A program made the position numbers and the translations under genes. Positions 20,107-30,321 of a stretch of DNA of 64,000 bases are shown piece by piece. The stretch comes from Bordetella sp. (GTDB lineage: Bacteria; Pseudomonadota; Gammaproteobacteria; Burkholderiales; Burkholderiaceae_B): contig CP063810.1 in assembly GCA_022818765.1 (NCBI GenBank), positions 186,001-250,000 on the forward strand. The letters run 5' to 3'. The notes beneath the pieces are model-generated. The model searched no databases. It was not told the origin of the DNA and saw only the letters and a list, made by a program, of their open reading frames with translations. Positions within the stretch are counted from its first letter, which is position 1. Every line of letters starts with the position of its first letter.

Positions 20107-22821
20107 ATGACCTCTCTTTTAGAGAAAAAGGTCTTATCAATTAAGATTGACGAAGATGCTCAAGAAACTCAAGAATGGTTAGAAGCATTTTCTGCTGTCA
20201 TAGACCATGAGGGAATAGAACGTGGAAGTTATTTGCTGAATCGTTTAATTGAAAAGGCATATCATTTTGGAATTAAAGTTAAAAACTTTCAAAATACATC
20301 ATATATTAATACAATTTCTTCTAATTTAACATTGAAATATCCAGGAAATCTAGAAATCGAATCTAAAATTCGCTCTTATATACGTTGGAATGCTATGGCA
20401 ATGGTAGTAAGGGCTAATACAAAACATAATCTTCACAATCAGGGAGATGAGCTTGGAGGTCATATAGCTTCATTTGCATCTTTAAATACTATGATTAGTT
20501 GTGGACAGGACCATTTCTGGCATGCTGAGACTGAGAAACATGGAGGAGACCTCATTTATTTTCAAGGACATGCATCACCTGGCATATACGGTCGGGCCTA
20601 TTTGGAAGGTCGATTAACAAGTGAACAAATGGATAATTTTCGTCAAGAGATTGATTCTAAAGGATTATCTTCATATCCTCACCCAAAATTAATGCCTAAA
20701 TTTTGGCAATTCCCAACTGTTTCAATGGGACTAGGACCATTAATGGGAATTTATCAAGCTCGTTTTCTGAAGTATATTCATGCTCGTGGAATTGCAGATA
20801 CAAGCAATAGAAAAGTTTGGGTATTTTGTGGTGATGGGGAAATGGATGAGCCGGAATCTTTAGGTTCTATAACTTTAGCCGCAAGAGAAAAATTAGATAA
20901 TTTAATTTTTGTTGTGAATTGTAATTTACAAAGATTAGATGGTCCTGTTAGAGGTAATGGAAAAATTATACAAGAATTAGAAAGCCTCTTTCAAGGCGCA
21001 GGTTGGAATACTATTAAACTCATTTGGGGTGGATATTGGGATTCTTTACTTGCTAATGATAAGAATGGCATTTTGCAAAGGGTAATGAAAGAAACTTTGG
21101 ATGGTGAATATCAAGCTTATAAGGCTAATAATGGTAAATTTGTTCGAGAAAATTTTTTTGGGAAAGATCCGGAATTGCTAAAATCTGTTTCTCATATGAG
21201 TGATGAGGACATTTGGCGTCTAAATCGAGGAGGACATGATCCATATAAAGTATATGCAGCTTTTAATAAAGCAGTAAACCATAAGAATCAACCAAGTGTA
21301 ATTTTTGCAAAAACCATTAAAGGGTATGGTTTGGGTAAAAAAGGACAATCTAAAAATCCTTCGCATCAACAGAAAAAACTTGATTTAAAAACAATAAGAC
21401 AATTTCGTGACCGATTTCAGATCCCAATACCTGATCATGAGCTTGAATCATTGCCATATTTCAAGCCATCACAAGATTCTCCTGAAATGAAATATTTGCA
21501 TGAAAGGAGAATTTCTCTAGGTGGATATTTACCAAATAGAAGAATAAAATCAGATGAAAAATTTAAAGCTCCACTATTAGATTATTTTAAAAATATACTT
21601 GATCCTACAAGTAATGATCGAAAAATATCTACTACTCAAGCATTTGTATGGTTCCTTAATGCTCTATTAAGAAATAATACTCTAGGTTCTCGAGTGGTAC
21701 CTATTTTAGCAGATGAATCTAGAACTTTTGGAATGGAAGGTTTATTTCGTCAAATAGGTATCTATGCACCAGAAGGCCAAAAATATATCCCTGAAGATAA
21801 ACATCAGCTTTTATATTACAGAGAAGAACATAATGGTCAACTTTTACAAGAAGGAATTAATGAAGCAGGAGCAATGAGTTCATGGATTGCAGCATCTACA
21901 TCATACTCAACAAATAATCGAATAATGATTCCATTTTATATATATTATTCAATGTTTGGTTTTCAACGTATCGGTGATTTAGCTTGGGCAGCGGGCGATA
22001 TGAGAGCTAGAGGATTTTTATTAGGAGGTACAGCTGGACGCACAACTCTAAACGGTGAAGGGTTACAACACGCTGATGGGCATAGTCATATTTTATCTTC
22101 TACAATTCCAAATTGTATTTCTTATGATCCAGCCTTTGCTCATGAACTGGTTGTTATATTAAATAATGGTTTAAAACGAATGATTGAAGACCAAGAAGAT
22201 ATTTATTATTACATAACCATAATGAATGAATCTTATTCCCAACCAGGTTTGAAAAATGGAGATGAAGAAGGCATTATTAAAGGAATGTATAAATTCAGTT
22301 CTAGTAGCAATAACAATAGCCATATTAGAGTACAATTGATGGGATCTGGAACAATTCTTCGTGAAATCATAGCCGCTCAAGAATTACTTGAAAAAGATTG
22401 GGAAATTGCTTCTGACGTTTGGAGTGTAACCAGTTTTACTGAACTGCGTAGAGATGGTCTAAACATAGAACGTCATAATTTATTGAATCCTAAAGATCAA
22501 AAAATTTCATATGTTACGAAACAGTTGAATGAAACAAAAGGGCCTATTATTGCATCAACTGATTATATGAAATTATTTGCAGATCAGATTAGACCTTTTA
22601 TTCCAAAAGGTCGGAAATATCATGTGTTAGGGACAGATGGTTTTGGCCGTTCTGATTTTCGCTGTAAATTGCGAAAACATTTTGAAATTGATCGTTATTT
22701 TATAGTTTTAACCTCGTTAAAAGCTTTGGTTGATGAAAATAAAATAACTATTAATACAATTTCTAAGGCTATTGATAGATATAAAATTAACAAAAATAAA
22801 CCTAACCCACATTATGCGTAA
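20107..22821 (+). CDS. aceE: Pyruvate dehydrogenase E1 component
   Basis: Thiamine-diphosphate enzyme that decarboxylates pyruvate and acetylates the lipoyl arm of AceF. It is the 904-residue homodimeric type. Thiamine-site signature GDGEMDEPESLGSI lies near residue 245, with GHASPGIYGRAYLEGR and YREEHNGQLLQEGINEAGAMSSW. The ATG is preceded by AGGAGA. aceF follows after 11 bases. Upstream lies an 18-bp inverted repeat that may act in control. Confidence 0.98.
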   Translation: MTSLLEKKVLSIKIDEDAQETQEWLEAFSAVIDHEGIERGSYLLNRLIEKAYHFGIKVKNFQNTSYINTISSNLTLKYPGNLEIESKIRSYIRWNAMAMVVRANTKHNLHNQGDELGGHIASFASLNTMISCGQDHFWHAETEKHGGDLIYFQGHASPGIYGRAYLEGRLTSEQMDNFRQEIDSKGLSSYPHPKLMPKFWQFPTVSMGLGPLMGIYQARFLKYIHARGIADTSNRKVWVFCGDGEMDEPESLGSITLAAREKLDNLIFVVNCNLQRLDGPVRGNGKIIQELESLFQGAGWNTIKLIWGGYWDSLLANDKNGILQRVMKETLDGEYQAYKANNGKFVRENFFGKDPELLKSVSHMSDEDIWRLNRGGHDPYKVYAAFNKAVNHKNQPSVIFAKTIKGYGLGKKGQSKNPSHQQKKLDLKTIRQFRDRFQIPIPDHELESLPYFKPSQDSPEMKYLHERRISLGGYLPNRRIKSDEKFKAPLLDYFKNILDPTSNDRKISTTQAFVWFLNALLRNNTLGSRVVPILADESRTFGMEGLFRQIGIYAPEGQKYIPEDKHQLLYYREEHNGQLLQEGINEAGAMSSWIAASTSYSTNNRIMIPFYIYYSMFGFQRIGDLAWAAGDMRARGFLLGGTAGRTTLNGEGLQHADGHSHILSSTIPNCISYDPAFAHELVVILNNGLKRMIEDQEDIYYYITIMNESYSQPGLKNGDEEGIIKGMYKFSSSSNNNSHIRVQLMGSGTILREIIAAQELLEKDWEIASDVWSVTSFTELRRDGLNIERHNLLNPKDQKISYVTKQLNETKGPIIASTDYMKLFADQIRPFIPKGRKYHVLGTDGFGRSDFRCKLRKHFEIDRYFIVLTSLKALVDENKITINTISKAIDRYKINKNKPNPHYA

Positions 22822-22832
22822 GGAAAATAAAT

Positions 22833-24110
22833 ATGAGTGATATTGTAAAGATTACAGTTCCTGATATTGGAGTAGAATCCAGCAAAGAAATACAAGTGAT
22901 TGAAACCCTTGTTTCAATAGGTGATACTGTTAAAAATCAACAAGGGATTATTGTAGTAGAATCTGATAAAGCATCTATTGAAATACCTGCGACTATGTCG
23001 GGTAAAGTGAAATTTATCTATATCAAAACTGGTGATAAAATAATTCAAGGTTCTCCAATTTTAGATTTAGAAATTGAAGATTTAGAAATCAAGATACAAT
23101 CTAGTAAAAATTTAATAAAAAATGAGGAAAATTCAGATGTTTCTTTAGAAAAAACAGGGATAAATCTTCAAAATAATCTTGAATCTAAAGATATTTCATC
23201 ATATGAAAAATTACCTCTTTCTTCACCTACAGTTCGAAAATTTGCACGTGAGCTAGGCGTAAATCTAAATCATATAAAAGGATCTGCTAAAAATAATAGA
23301 ATCACCATAAATGATATTCGTGAATTTGTTAAAAATACTTTAAATAGTAAAAGCACTGCATCCAATAGAAATGATTTACTGGGTATTTCAATATTGCCGA
23401 AAATTGATTTCGAAAAATTTGGGTCAATAGAAATTAAACCTTTATCAACGATGAGAAAGATTATAGGAGATAAGTTACACAGAAATTGGGTAAATATTCC
23501 ACATATTACGAACAATGATGAAGCTGATATTACAGATTTAGAGAACTTCAGAGTTTCTATAAACAAAGAGAATGAAAAACTAGGTATTAAAATCACAATT
23601 CTTGCTTTTTTAATAAAAGCTGTTTCCATTTCTTTGAAAGAATATCCTGAATTTAATTCATCTCTTGATGAAAATAATTTGATTTTTAAGAAGTATTATA
23701 ATATTGGTTTTGCTATCGATATCAAAAAAGGTTTAATTGTTCCTGTAATCAATAATGTTGATCGAATGGGAATTATAGACATAGCAAAAAAAATTAAAGA
23801 ACTTTCCGAAAAAGCAAGAAATTCAAAAATATCTCCCTCCGAATTAGAAGGAGGTTGCTTTTCGATATCTTCTTTAGGAAATATTGGTGGTACATCTTTT
23901 ACACCTATTATTAATTCACCCGAAGTAGCAATCCTTGGTGTTTCTAAAGCCCAATATAAACCCATGTGGAATCAAGAAAAATTTTTACCAAGATTAATGC
24001 TACCTTTATCTTTATCTTATGATCACAGAATTATCGATGGCGCTCTAGCAGCTCGTTTTAATTCGAATTTGATAAAAATTTTAACTGATTATCGAAGAGC
24101 TTTGCTCTGA
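22833..24110 (+). CDS. aceF: Pyruvate dehydrogenase E2 (dihydrolipoyl acetyltransferase), one lipoyl domain
   Basis: Core acetyltransferase of the complex. It has one lipoyl domain with the modified Lys46 (VVESDKASIE), a linker, an E1/E3-binding domain near 127-165 (SSPTVRKFARELGV), and the catalytic domain ending with SYDHRIIDGALAARF. Length is 425 residues; many relatives carry two or three lipoyl domains, so this is a minimal form. No lpdA (E3) follows: the gene ends 23 bases from the convergent argH. Confidence 0.97.
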   Translation: MSDIVKITVPDIGVESSKEIQVIETLVSIGDTVKNQQGIIVVESDKASIEIPATMSGKVKFIYIKTGDKIIQGSPILDLEIEDLEIKIQSSKNLIKNEENSDVSLEKTGINLQNNLESKDISSYEKLPLSSPTVRKFARELGVNLNHIKGSAKNNRITINDIREFVKNTLNSKSTASNRNDLLGISILPKIDFEKFGSIEIKPLSTMRKIIGDKLHRNWVNIPHITNNDEADITDLENFRVSINKENEKLGIKITILAFLIKAVSISLKEYPEFNSSLDENNLIFKKYYNIGFAIDIKKGLIVPVINNVDRMGIIDIAKKIKELSEKARNSKISPSELEGGCFSISSLGNIGGTSFTPIINSPEVAILGVSKAQYKPMWNQEKFLPRLMLPLSLSYDHRIIDGALAARFNSNLIKILTDYRRALL

Positions 24111-24133
24111 TTCATGTCAAAAAATTTAAAAAT

Positions 24134-25561
24134 TTAGGTATCTACTGAATAGTGCTGCTTAAGTATAGCTTTAGCTTCTTCGCGCACACGTTCAGGTGAT
24201 GTACCACCAACATGGTTTCTGGAGAATATAGACCCTTCAAGTGTTAGTATATTTCGAACATCATCATCGATTTTTGAATGATATTTTTTCATTTCATCTT
24301 TGGTTAGATCTTCTAAACCACAACCACGTTTTTCACAATCATAAACAACTTTTGAAACTATTTCGTGTGCATCTCGGAAAGGTAATCCTTTTTTTACCAA
24401 ATAATCAGCAAAATCAGTAGCAGTAGAGAAATTCTTTAATGCAGCTAATCTCATATTATATGATTTTGGTTTAATACATTGCATCATCTTGGTAAAAACA
24501 ATTAAAGTACTTCGAATAGTATCAACTGTATCAAATAACCCTTCTTTGTCTTCTTGATTATCCTTATTATATGCAAGAGGTTGGCTCTTCATGACAGTTA
24601 GTATGGAAATTAAATGCCCATATACTCTTCCTGTTTTACCTCTTGCTAGCTCTGGAACATCTGGATTTTTCTTTTGAGGCATGATAGAACTACCGGTACA
24701 AAACTGGTCTTCTATATCAATAAAGTTTACTTGAGGATTTAACCACATTATCAATTCTTCAGAAAATCTGGATAGATGGGTCATGATTATTGATGCTACT
24801 GCGCAAAATTCAATTATAAAATCACGATCTGATATTGCATCAATTGAATTTTGACACACACCATCAAAACCTAAATTTTTTGCCACTCTATATCGATCAA
24901 TTGGAAAAGATGTACCAGCTAATGCTGCTGATCCTAAAGGCAAATAATTCATATGTTTCCGACAATCTTTAAAACGATAAATATCCCGTTTGAACATTTC
25001 AGCATAAGCAAGAAGATGATGTCCAAATGTTATTGGCTGTGCAACTTGTAAATGAGTAAAACCTGGCATAATTACATCTGCATGTTCTAATGAAAGATTA
25101 GCTAAAACACAAAGCAACTTATTTAGAAGGTTTGTTAAATCATCAATCTCATCACGAATCCATAAACGCATATCTGTAGCTATTTGATCGTTTCTAGAGC
25201 GAGCTGTATGTAATTTTTTCCCAGCATCCCCAATGAGTTCAATTAAACGATTTTCAATATTTAAATGGACATCTTCAAAATCAATTTTCCAAGAAAATGT
25301 ATCATTATTAATTTCAAGAATAATTTGATTTAAACCTTTCTCTATATTTCTTAGATCTTCTATTGAAATAATATTTTGGGTAGATAACATTTCAGCATGA
25401 GCTAGAGAACCCTGAATATCACAGTGTGCTAAACGTTTATCAAATTTTAAAGATGCTGTGTAATTTTTTACCAATTCTGATACAGGTTCTGAAAAACGAC
25501 CTGACCAAGCATATTTTTTCTTTGAAAATTGATTTTGATTAGCTAAAGTTGAAGTATTCAT
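24134..25561 (-). CDS. argH: Argininosuccinate lyase
   Basis: Splits argininosuccinate to arginine and fumarate, finishing the pathway begun by argF and argG earlier in the window. It has 475 residues with [13 protein letters not shown] at the start and the fumarase/aspartase signature [12 protein letters not shown] near residue 295. A perfect interrupted palindrome (25565-25581) lies only 3 bases upstream of the ATG, where a ribosome site should be, and no ordinary Shine-Dalgarno is visible. Confidence 0.97.
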   Translation of the reverse strand: MNTSTLANQNQFSKKKYAWSGRFSEPVSELVKNYTASLKFDKRLAHCDIQGSLAHAEMLSTQNIISIEDLRNIEKGLNQIILEINNDTFSWKIDFEDVHLNIENRLIELIGDAGKKLHTARSRNDQIATDMRLWIRDEIDDLTNLLNKLLCVLANLSLEHADVIMPGFTHLQVAQPITFGHHLLAYAEMFKRDIYRFKDCRKHMNYLPLGSAALAGTSFPIDRYRVAKNLGFDGVCQNSIDAISDRDFIIEFCAVASIIMTHLSRFSEELIMWLNPQVNFIDIEDQFCTGSSIMPQKKNPDVPELARGKTGRVYGHLISILTVMKSQPLAYNKDNQEDKEGLFDTVDTIRSTLIVFTKMMQCIKPKSYNMRLAALKNFSTATDFADYLVKKGLPFRDAHEIVSKVVYDCEKRGCGLEDLTKDEMKKYHSKIDDDVRNILTLEGSIFSRNHVGGTSPERVREEAKAILKQHYSVDT

Positions 25562-25564
25562 ATA

Positions 25565-25581
25565 TTAATTGGACCAATTAA
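25565..25581. repeat. 17-base palindrome directly before the argH start
   Basis: TTAATTGG, a single central A, then CCAATTAA. It is in the 78-base gap between divergent argH and the channel gene and abuts the argH start codon, so it could be an operator or an mRNA hairpin over the initiation region. It is short enough that chance is possible. Confidence 0.6.
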
Positions 25582-25639
25582 AAAATTTTTTGTTAAATAA
25601 CAATCAATTATTGTATTTTAAATCAATCGGAGTTTTTCA

Positions 25640-26923
25640 ATGAAATGGGATAAGTTAGTTAAAGATTTTAGTAATTATATACCTCAGTCTGATTGGATAC
25701 AAACAGTTTTAGTTGCTAGTACTTTAATAGCTATCTTATTATTTATACAATGGATAATAGCGCGTTTAGTTCTATGGATCACAAATCGAATCTTAGTATT
25801 AATCGGATATAAGGAATGGGATGCTATTTTTACAAAGAGAAAAGTATATCAAAATATTTGGTATGCAGTTCCTTTCTTTGTTATATCTACGGGTGTCGAA
25901 TTTATACCCCATATAGATGGGGTAGTTGAACTTATTAGGCGTGTAGCATATTCTGGTTTATGGATCTGCCTTTTCATTGCATTAGCAGGAATACTTGATT
26001 CATTTCAAGATATACATTCTATAAGTATTAAAGCAAAAAATCGTTCCATTAAGGGGTATATACAAATTGGTAAATTATTTTTATTTATAATCTGCACTGT
26101 ATTAGTACTTTCTATTTTAATTGGTCGTTCACTTTTGTGGATGATTTCTGGACTTGGAGCTCTATCAGCTGTCTTATTATTAGTTTTTAAAGATACATTA
26201 TTATCTCTTGTCGCAAGCACACAACTTATTACTAATGATATGTTGCGTATCGGTGATTGGATACAAATGCCACAATCTAATGCTGATGGTTTTGTGCGTG
26301 ATATTGCTTTGCATACTGTTAAAGTTCAAAATTTAGATAATACAGTTACAACAATACCTACATATAAATTATTTTCAGAAAGTTATAGAAATAATCGTCA
26401 AATGTTTGAATCGGGAGGGCGAAGAATTAAACGTACATTGCTTATTGATGCTAGCAGCATTCGTTTCTTAAACTTTAAAGATTATCAAGAATTGAATAGA
26501 TTTGAATTACTGCATGACTATATACAAAAAAAAACCTTTCATTTTCAAAAAGTAGATAATAATTTAGGTGTTTCATCACATGATTCTTCGACAGATAAAT
26601 ATCTTTTGACTAATATAGGAATGTTTAGAGCTTACGCATTAGCTTACCTTAGAGAGCATCCTGAGTTGAGGAAAGATATGATGATGATGGTTCGAATGAT
26701 GGAACCATCTTCAAATGGTATTCCAATAGAAATTTATTGTTTTACAGCATTAACAGCTTTAATAGAACATGAAAGAATACAGGGAGATATTTTTGATCAT
26801 TTTTTAGCAATTCTACCAGAGTTGAAGCTACGATTATATCAACGCCCTTCTGGATCTGAATTTTCAGAAATATTACAACCTATAAGTAGAGTTTATTTGG
26901 AAAATCATCTTAATGATGAGTAA
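25640..26923 (+). CDS. MscS-family mechanosensitive channel (YbdG/MscM type)
   Basis: An inner-membrane protein of 427 residues with about five hydrophobic segments. It contains the MscS pore/beta domain around ISGLGALSAVLLLVFKDTLLSLVAS and IRIGDWIQMPQ-like sequence (MLRIGDWIQMPQSNADGFVRDI). Similar proteins open under osmotic downshock. A good CGGAG lies before the ATG. Keeping a tension valve is notable in an apparently reduced genome. nadE follows 20 bases later and is probably co-transcribed. Confidence 0.88.
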   Translation: MKWDKLVKDFSNYIPQSDWIQTVLVASTLIAILLFIQWIIARLVLWITNRILVLIGYKEWDAIFTKRKVYQNIWYAVPFFVISTGVEFIPHIDGVVELIRRVAYSGLWICLFIALAGILDSFQDIHSISIKAKNRSIKGYIQIGKLFLFIICTVLVLSILIGRSLLWMISGLGALSAVLLLVFKDTLLSLVASTQLITNDMLRIGDWIQMPQSNADGFVRDIALHTVKVQNLDNTVTTIPTYKLFSESYRNNRQMFESGGRRIKRTLLIDASSIRFLNFKDYQELNRFELLHDYIQKKTFHFQKVDNNLGVSSHDSSTDKYLLTNIGMFRAYALAYLREHPELRKDMMMMVRMMEPSSNGIPIEIYCFTALTALIEHERIQGDIFDHFLAILPELKLRLYQRPSGSEFSEILQPISRVYLENHLNDE

Positions 26924-26943
26924 ATTTTTAAAAGGCATTATAA

Positions 26944-28575
26944 ATGAGTATTGTAACAATTGGAATAGCACAAATTAATTCATGTGTTGGTGATTTAGTG
27001 GGCAATGCAAAAAAGATCGAATCGTCTGTACATGATGCATATAAAAAAGGTGCTAATATTGTAATTACTCCTGAGCTTGCTTTAATAGGTTATCCACCAG
27101 AAGATTTATTGTTACAAAAAAGTTTTTTAATGAAACAAAAAAGACAACTTGATATGTTGCAATCTTCTTTTTCATCTTTACAAGGTTTGCATGTAATTAT
27201 TGGACATACTTATTTAAATCAAACTAATAAACTCTTATATAATGCAGCTTCAATTTTTTTAGAAGGAAAATCTTTAGGAGTTTATTGTAAAAGAAATTTA
27301 CCAAATTATTCAGTTTTTGATGAGAAAAGATATTTTAATAAAGGTATCCAACCTTTAATCTTTAAAGTAAAAAACATAACTTTTAGTATAGCTATTTGTG
27401 AAGATATTTGGTTTGATCAAACAATATATAAAGCTGAAACTGATGTCATGCTAGTCTTAAATGCATCTCCTTATAATATTTTAAAAGAAAAAAGGAGATA
27501 TGAAATAGTAGAAAAAATTGTTAAAAACAAAAATTGTACAGTTGCTTATGTAAATATGGTAGGAGGACAAGATGAACTAGTATTTGATGGAAATTCATTT
27601 GTTATGAATAACTTAGGGAAATACATTGCGATGCCTAGTTTTTGTGAAGCAACATATTTAATTAATATTGGCAAATCAGGTGTTATATATCCATCAATAC
27701 ACAATTCTAATTTTATTCAACCTCCTGATACTGTAGAATCCAAAATTTGGAAGGCATTAAAGTTAAGCTTGCAAGATTATTTAAAGAAAAATAGTTTTTC
27801 AAATGTAATGATTGGCTTATCAGGCGGAATAGATTCAGCTCTTGTGTTAGCAATTGCACATGCTGCACTTGGATCTGATAAAATCAAAACAATTATGATG
27901 CCTTCTCCTTATACTTCAGATATCTCAAAAATTGATGCGTTTTGTATGAGCAAACATTTAGGAGTTCATCATATAGAAATTTCGATTGAAACAATGATCA
28001 AACATTTTGAGACAATGATTTTCCCATTTGTAAAAAAAAATTCAAATGAAAAGAATATAACTAAAGAGAATATACAATCTCGTATTCGAGGTTTAATTTT
28101 AATGACATTGTCTAATGATACAGGGAATCTTGTATTAGCAACCGGCAACAAATCTGAAATTGCTACAGGATACTGTACTCTTTATGGGGATACCATCGGA
28201 GGGTTTGCCACAATTAAAGATCTCACAAAAACATTGGTATATCGTTTAGCTAAATGGTCTAACCGATGTTTTGAAAATATTCCATCTCGAATTATTAAAA
28301 GGCTTCCATCAGCAGAGCTCTACCACGGGCAAACTGATCAAGATACCCTTCCATCATATGATATCCTGGATGGGATAATAGAACGATATATGGGAAATAA
28401 CGAATCAGCAAATCAAATAATTTCTGCAGGCTATCCTCATGATATTGTCATGAGAGTCTTAAATTTGATTCATATAAATGAATATAAACGTCGTCAGTAT
28501 CCAATTGGTCCAAAAATTACATCATGTGCATTTGGTAAGGATTGGAGATTTCCAATTACTAATAGATTTAAATAA
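26944..28575 (+). CDS. nadE: Glutamine-dependent NAD+ synthetase
   Basis: Converts nicotinate adenine dinucleotide to NAD+, with ammonia drawn from glutamine. It has an N-terminal nitrilase-type glutaminase domain (TPELALIGYPPEDLL, catalytic Cys in AICEDIW) and a C-terminal synthetase domain with the pyrophosphatase loop GLSGGIDSALV near residue 290. Length is 543 residues. AAGG precedes the ATG. It faces recJ head to tail with a 24-base gap. Confidence 0.96.
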   Translation: MSIVTIGIAQINSCVGDLVGNAKKIESSVHDAYKKGANIVITPELALIGYPPEDLLLQKSFLMKQKRQLDMLQSSFSSLQGLHVIIGHTYLNQTNKLLYNAASIFLEGKSLGVYCKRNLPNYSVFDEKRYFNKGIQPLIFKVKNITFSIAICEDIWFDQTIYKAETDVMLVLNASPYNILKEKRRYEIVEKIVKNKNCTVAYVNMVGGQDELVFDGNSFVMNNLGKYIAMPSFCEATYLINIGKSGVIYPSIHNSNFIQPPDTVESKIWKALKLSLQDYLKKNSFSNVMIGLSGGIDSALVLAIAHAALGSDKIKTIMMPSPYTSDISKIDAFCMSKHLGVHHIEISIETMIKHFETMIFPFVKKNSNEKNITKENIQSRIRGLILMTLSNDTGNLVLATGNKSEIATGYCTLYGDTIGGFATIKDLTKTLVYRLAKWSNRCFENIPSRIIKRLPSAELYHGQTDQDTLPSYDILDGIIERYMGNNESANQIISAGYPHDIVMRVLNLIHINEYKRRQYPIGPKITSCAFGKDWRFPITNRFK

Positions 28576-28599
28576 TTTTATGGAATCATCTTTCCAATT

Positions 28600-30321
28600 T
28601 TATGATTTTTCTATTGATTCGATATATTCAATTTTCAGATAAATTTTAGATTTTCCTTTCCAATCAAATTTTTCTAGACGATAAGCTGCTTTTACATGAT
28701 TAGGAACAATTTCTACTCTGTTAAAACAAATAGCTTCAAAATGAGCGTTTTCCCTTTTCAATAAAAGTTTTAAATGTTTTCCTGATATCAATTTTTGATT
28801 TTGAACGAAAAAATAATCTAAAAATAAAGGATCATTAAATCCAGATCCCCAAATATGTTGTTTCAATAAACTTGCTATTTCAACATTCATATATTCAATT
28901 TCCAATGATCCATCAGTTTCAACAATAGGTAAAACTTTTTTTTGTTTTAATATTTCTTCAACAACATTTTCAAAAATGGAAGCAAAATTTGAGTGATCAC
29001 TTTTATTCAAAGTAAGACCTGCTGCTAATGCATGCCCGCCAAAATTATTAATTAATCCTATATGACGTTTAGAGATCGTATCTAAAATATCTCTTAGATT
29101 AACATCAGGAATTGAACGTCCAGATCCTCTGATTTTACCATTGTCAATAGAAGCAAAAATTATAGTTGGTTTCCAAAATCGATCTTTTAATTTAGATGCT
29201 ATTAAACCTATTACTCCTTGATGCCATCTATGATCATGTATACAAAGAGTATTTTTTTCACTCGATTGATTAATAATTTCATTTGCTGTGTTTATAGCTT
29301 GCTCTTTCATATTTAATTCAATCATTTGGCGTTGTTTATTTATTGAATTCAATTCCTTTGCAATATTCATTGCTTCTTGAAAATCGTCAGTTAAAAGGCA
29401 GTTAATACCTAAAGTCATATCTTTTAGACGCCCAGCAGCATTAATTCTAGGAGCTATTAAAAAACTTAGATCAGAACAAATTGCGTCATTTGGATTACGT
29501 TTAGCTATAGTAAATAATGCTTCTAATCCAGGTTTTAATTTTCCGTTTCTTATTCTTTTCAATCCTTGATAAACTAGTAATCGATTATTAAAGTCTAATT
29601 TTACAACATCAGCCATAGTTCCTAATGCTACTAAATCTAGTAGATTGCTTAATTTAGGACCGCCATGAACAGCATATTTACCACAACGTCTCATTTCCGA
29701 ACGAAGTTCTAACATTAGATAAAAAATTACCCCTACGCCAGATAAATTTTTTGATGGAAATTTACATTCTTTTTGATTTGGATTAACAATGGCAAGGGCT
29801 TCGGGCATTGTATCCCCAGGTAGATGATGATCGGTTATAATCACTCCTATTCCAAGTGAATTTGCTGCATCGACCCCTTCAACACTAGTAATACCATTAT
29901 CAACAGTGATGATAAGATCAGGTTTATAATTTTTTTTTTGTATTAATTTTTCTACAACTGCTATTGACAAGCCATATCCTGTTTCAAATCTGTTTGGAAC
30001 AAAAAAATTAACATCAGCTCCCATATCTGATAAAGCCCGAAAGGCTACAGCACAAGCAGTAGCACCATCGCAGTCATAATCCGCAACGATTAGAATTTTT
30101 CTATGATTTTCTATTGCATTATTTAATATTCTAGCTGCTAATCTAGCATTCGTTAGATTAATTGTAGATGCAAGATTTGATAATTCTAATATAGTATCAT
30201 TGACATTTGAAATACCACGTGCTGCCCATATGCGAGATAACAAAGGATGTATACCAGAATCTTTCAATATTCTGTAATTTTTTACAGAAAAATTTCGTTT
30301 AATTAAACAGGGTAGGACCAC
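28600..30321 (-). CDS. recJ: Single-stranded-DNA-specific exonuclease RecJ
   Basis: 5'-3' exonuclease in recombination and mismatch repair. It has the DHH-family motifs DYDCDGATACAVAF and TDHHLPG, DNGITS, then DHHA1 residues GGHALAAGL. About 573 residues. The start is placed at GTG 30321 because GGAG ends six bases before it; an upstream in-frame TTG at 30333 is possible. Either way it overlaps the end of the preceding gene, so translation is probably coupled. Confidence 0.95.
   Translation of the reverse strand: MVLPCLIKRNFSVKNYRILKDSGIHPLLSRIWAARGISNVNDTILELSNLASTINLTNARLAARILNNAIENHRKILIVADYDCDGATACAVAFRALSDMGADVNFFVPNRFETGYGLSIAVVEKLIQKKNYKPDLIITVDNGITSVEGVDAANSLGIGVIITDHHLPGDTMPEALAIVNPNQKECKFPSKNLSGVGVIFYLMLELRSEMRRCGKYAVHGGPKLSNLLDLVALGTMADVVKLDFNNRLLVYQGLKRIRNGKLKPGLEALFTIAKRNPNDAICSDLSFLIAPRINAAGRLKDMTLGINCLLTDDFQEAMNIAKELNSINKQRQMIELNMKEQAINTANEIINQSSEKNTLCIHDHRWHQGVIGLIASKLKDRFWKPTIIFASIDNGKIRGSGRSIPDVNLRDILDTISKRHIGLINNFGGHALAAGLTLNKSDHSNFASIFENVVEEILKQKKVLPIVETDGSLEIEYMNVEIASLLKQHIWGSGFNDPLFLDYFFVQNQKLISGKHLKLLLKRENAHFEAICFNRVEIVPNHVKAAYRLEKFDWKGKSKIYLKIEYIESIEKS

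Noticed and set aside
23270-23629. 119-codon minus-strand open frame within aceF
   Set aside because: Antisense shadow of a conserved gene, hydrophobic low-complexity translation.
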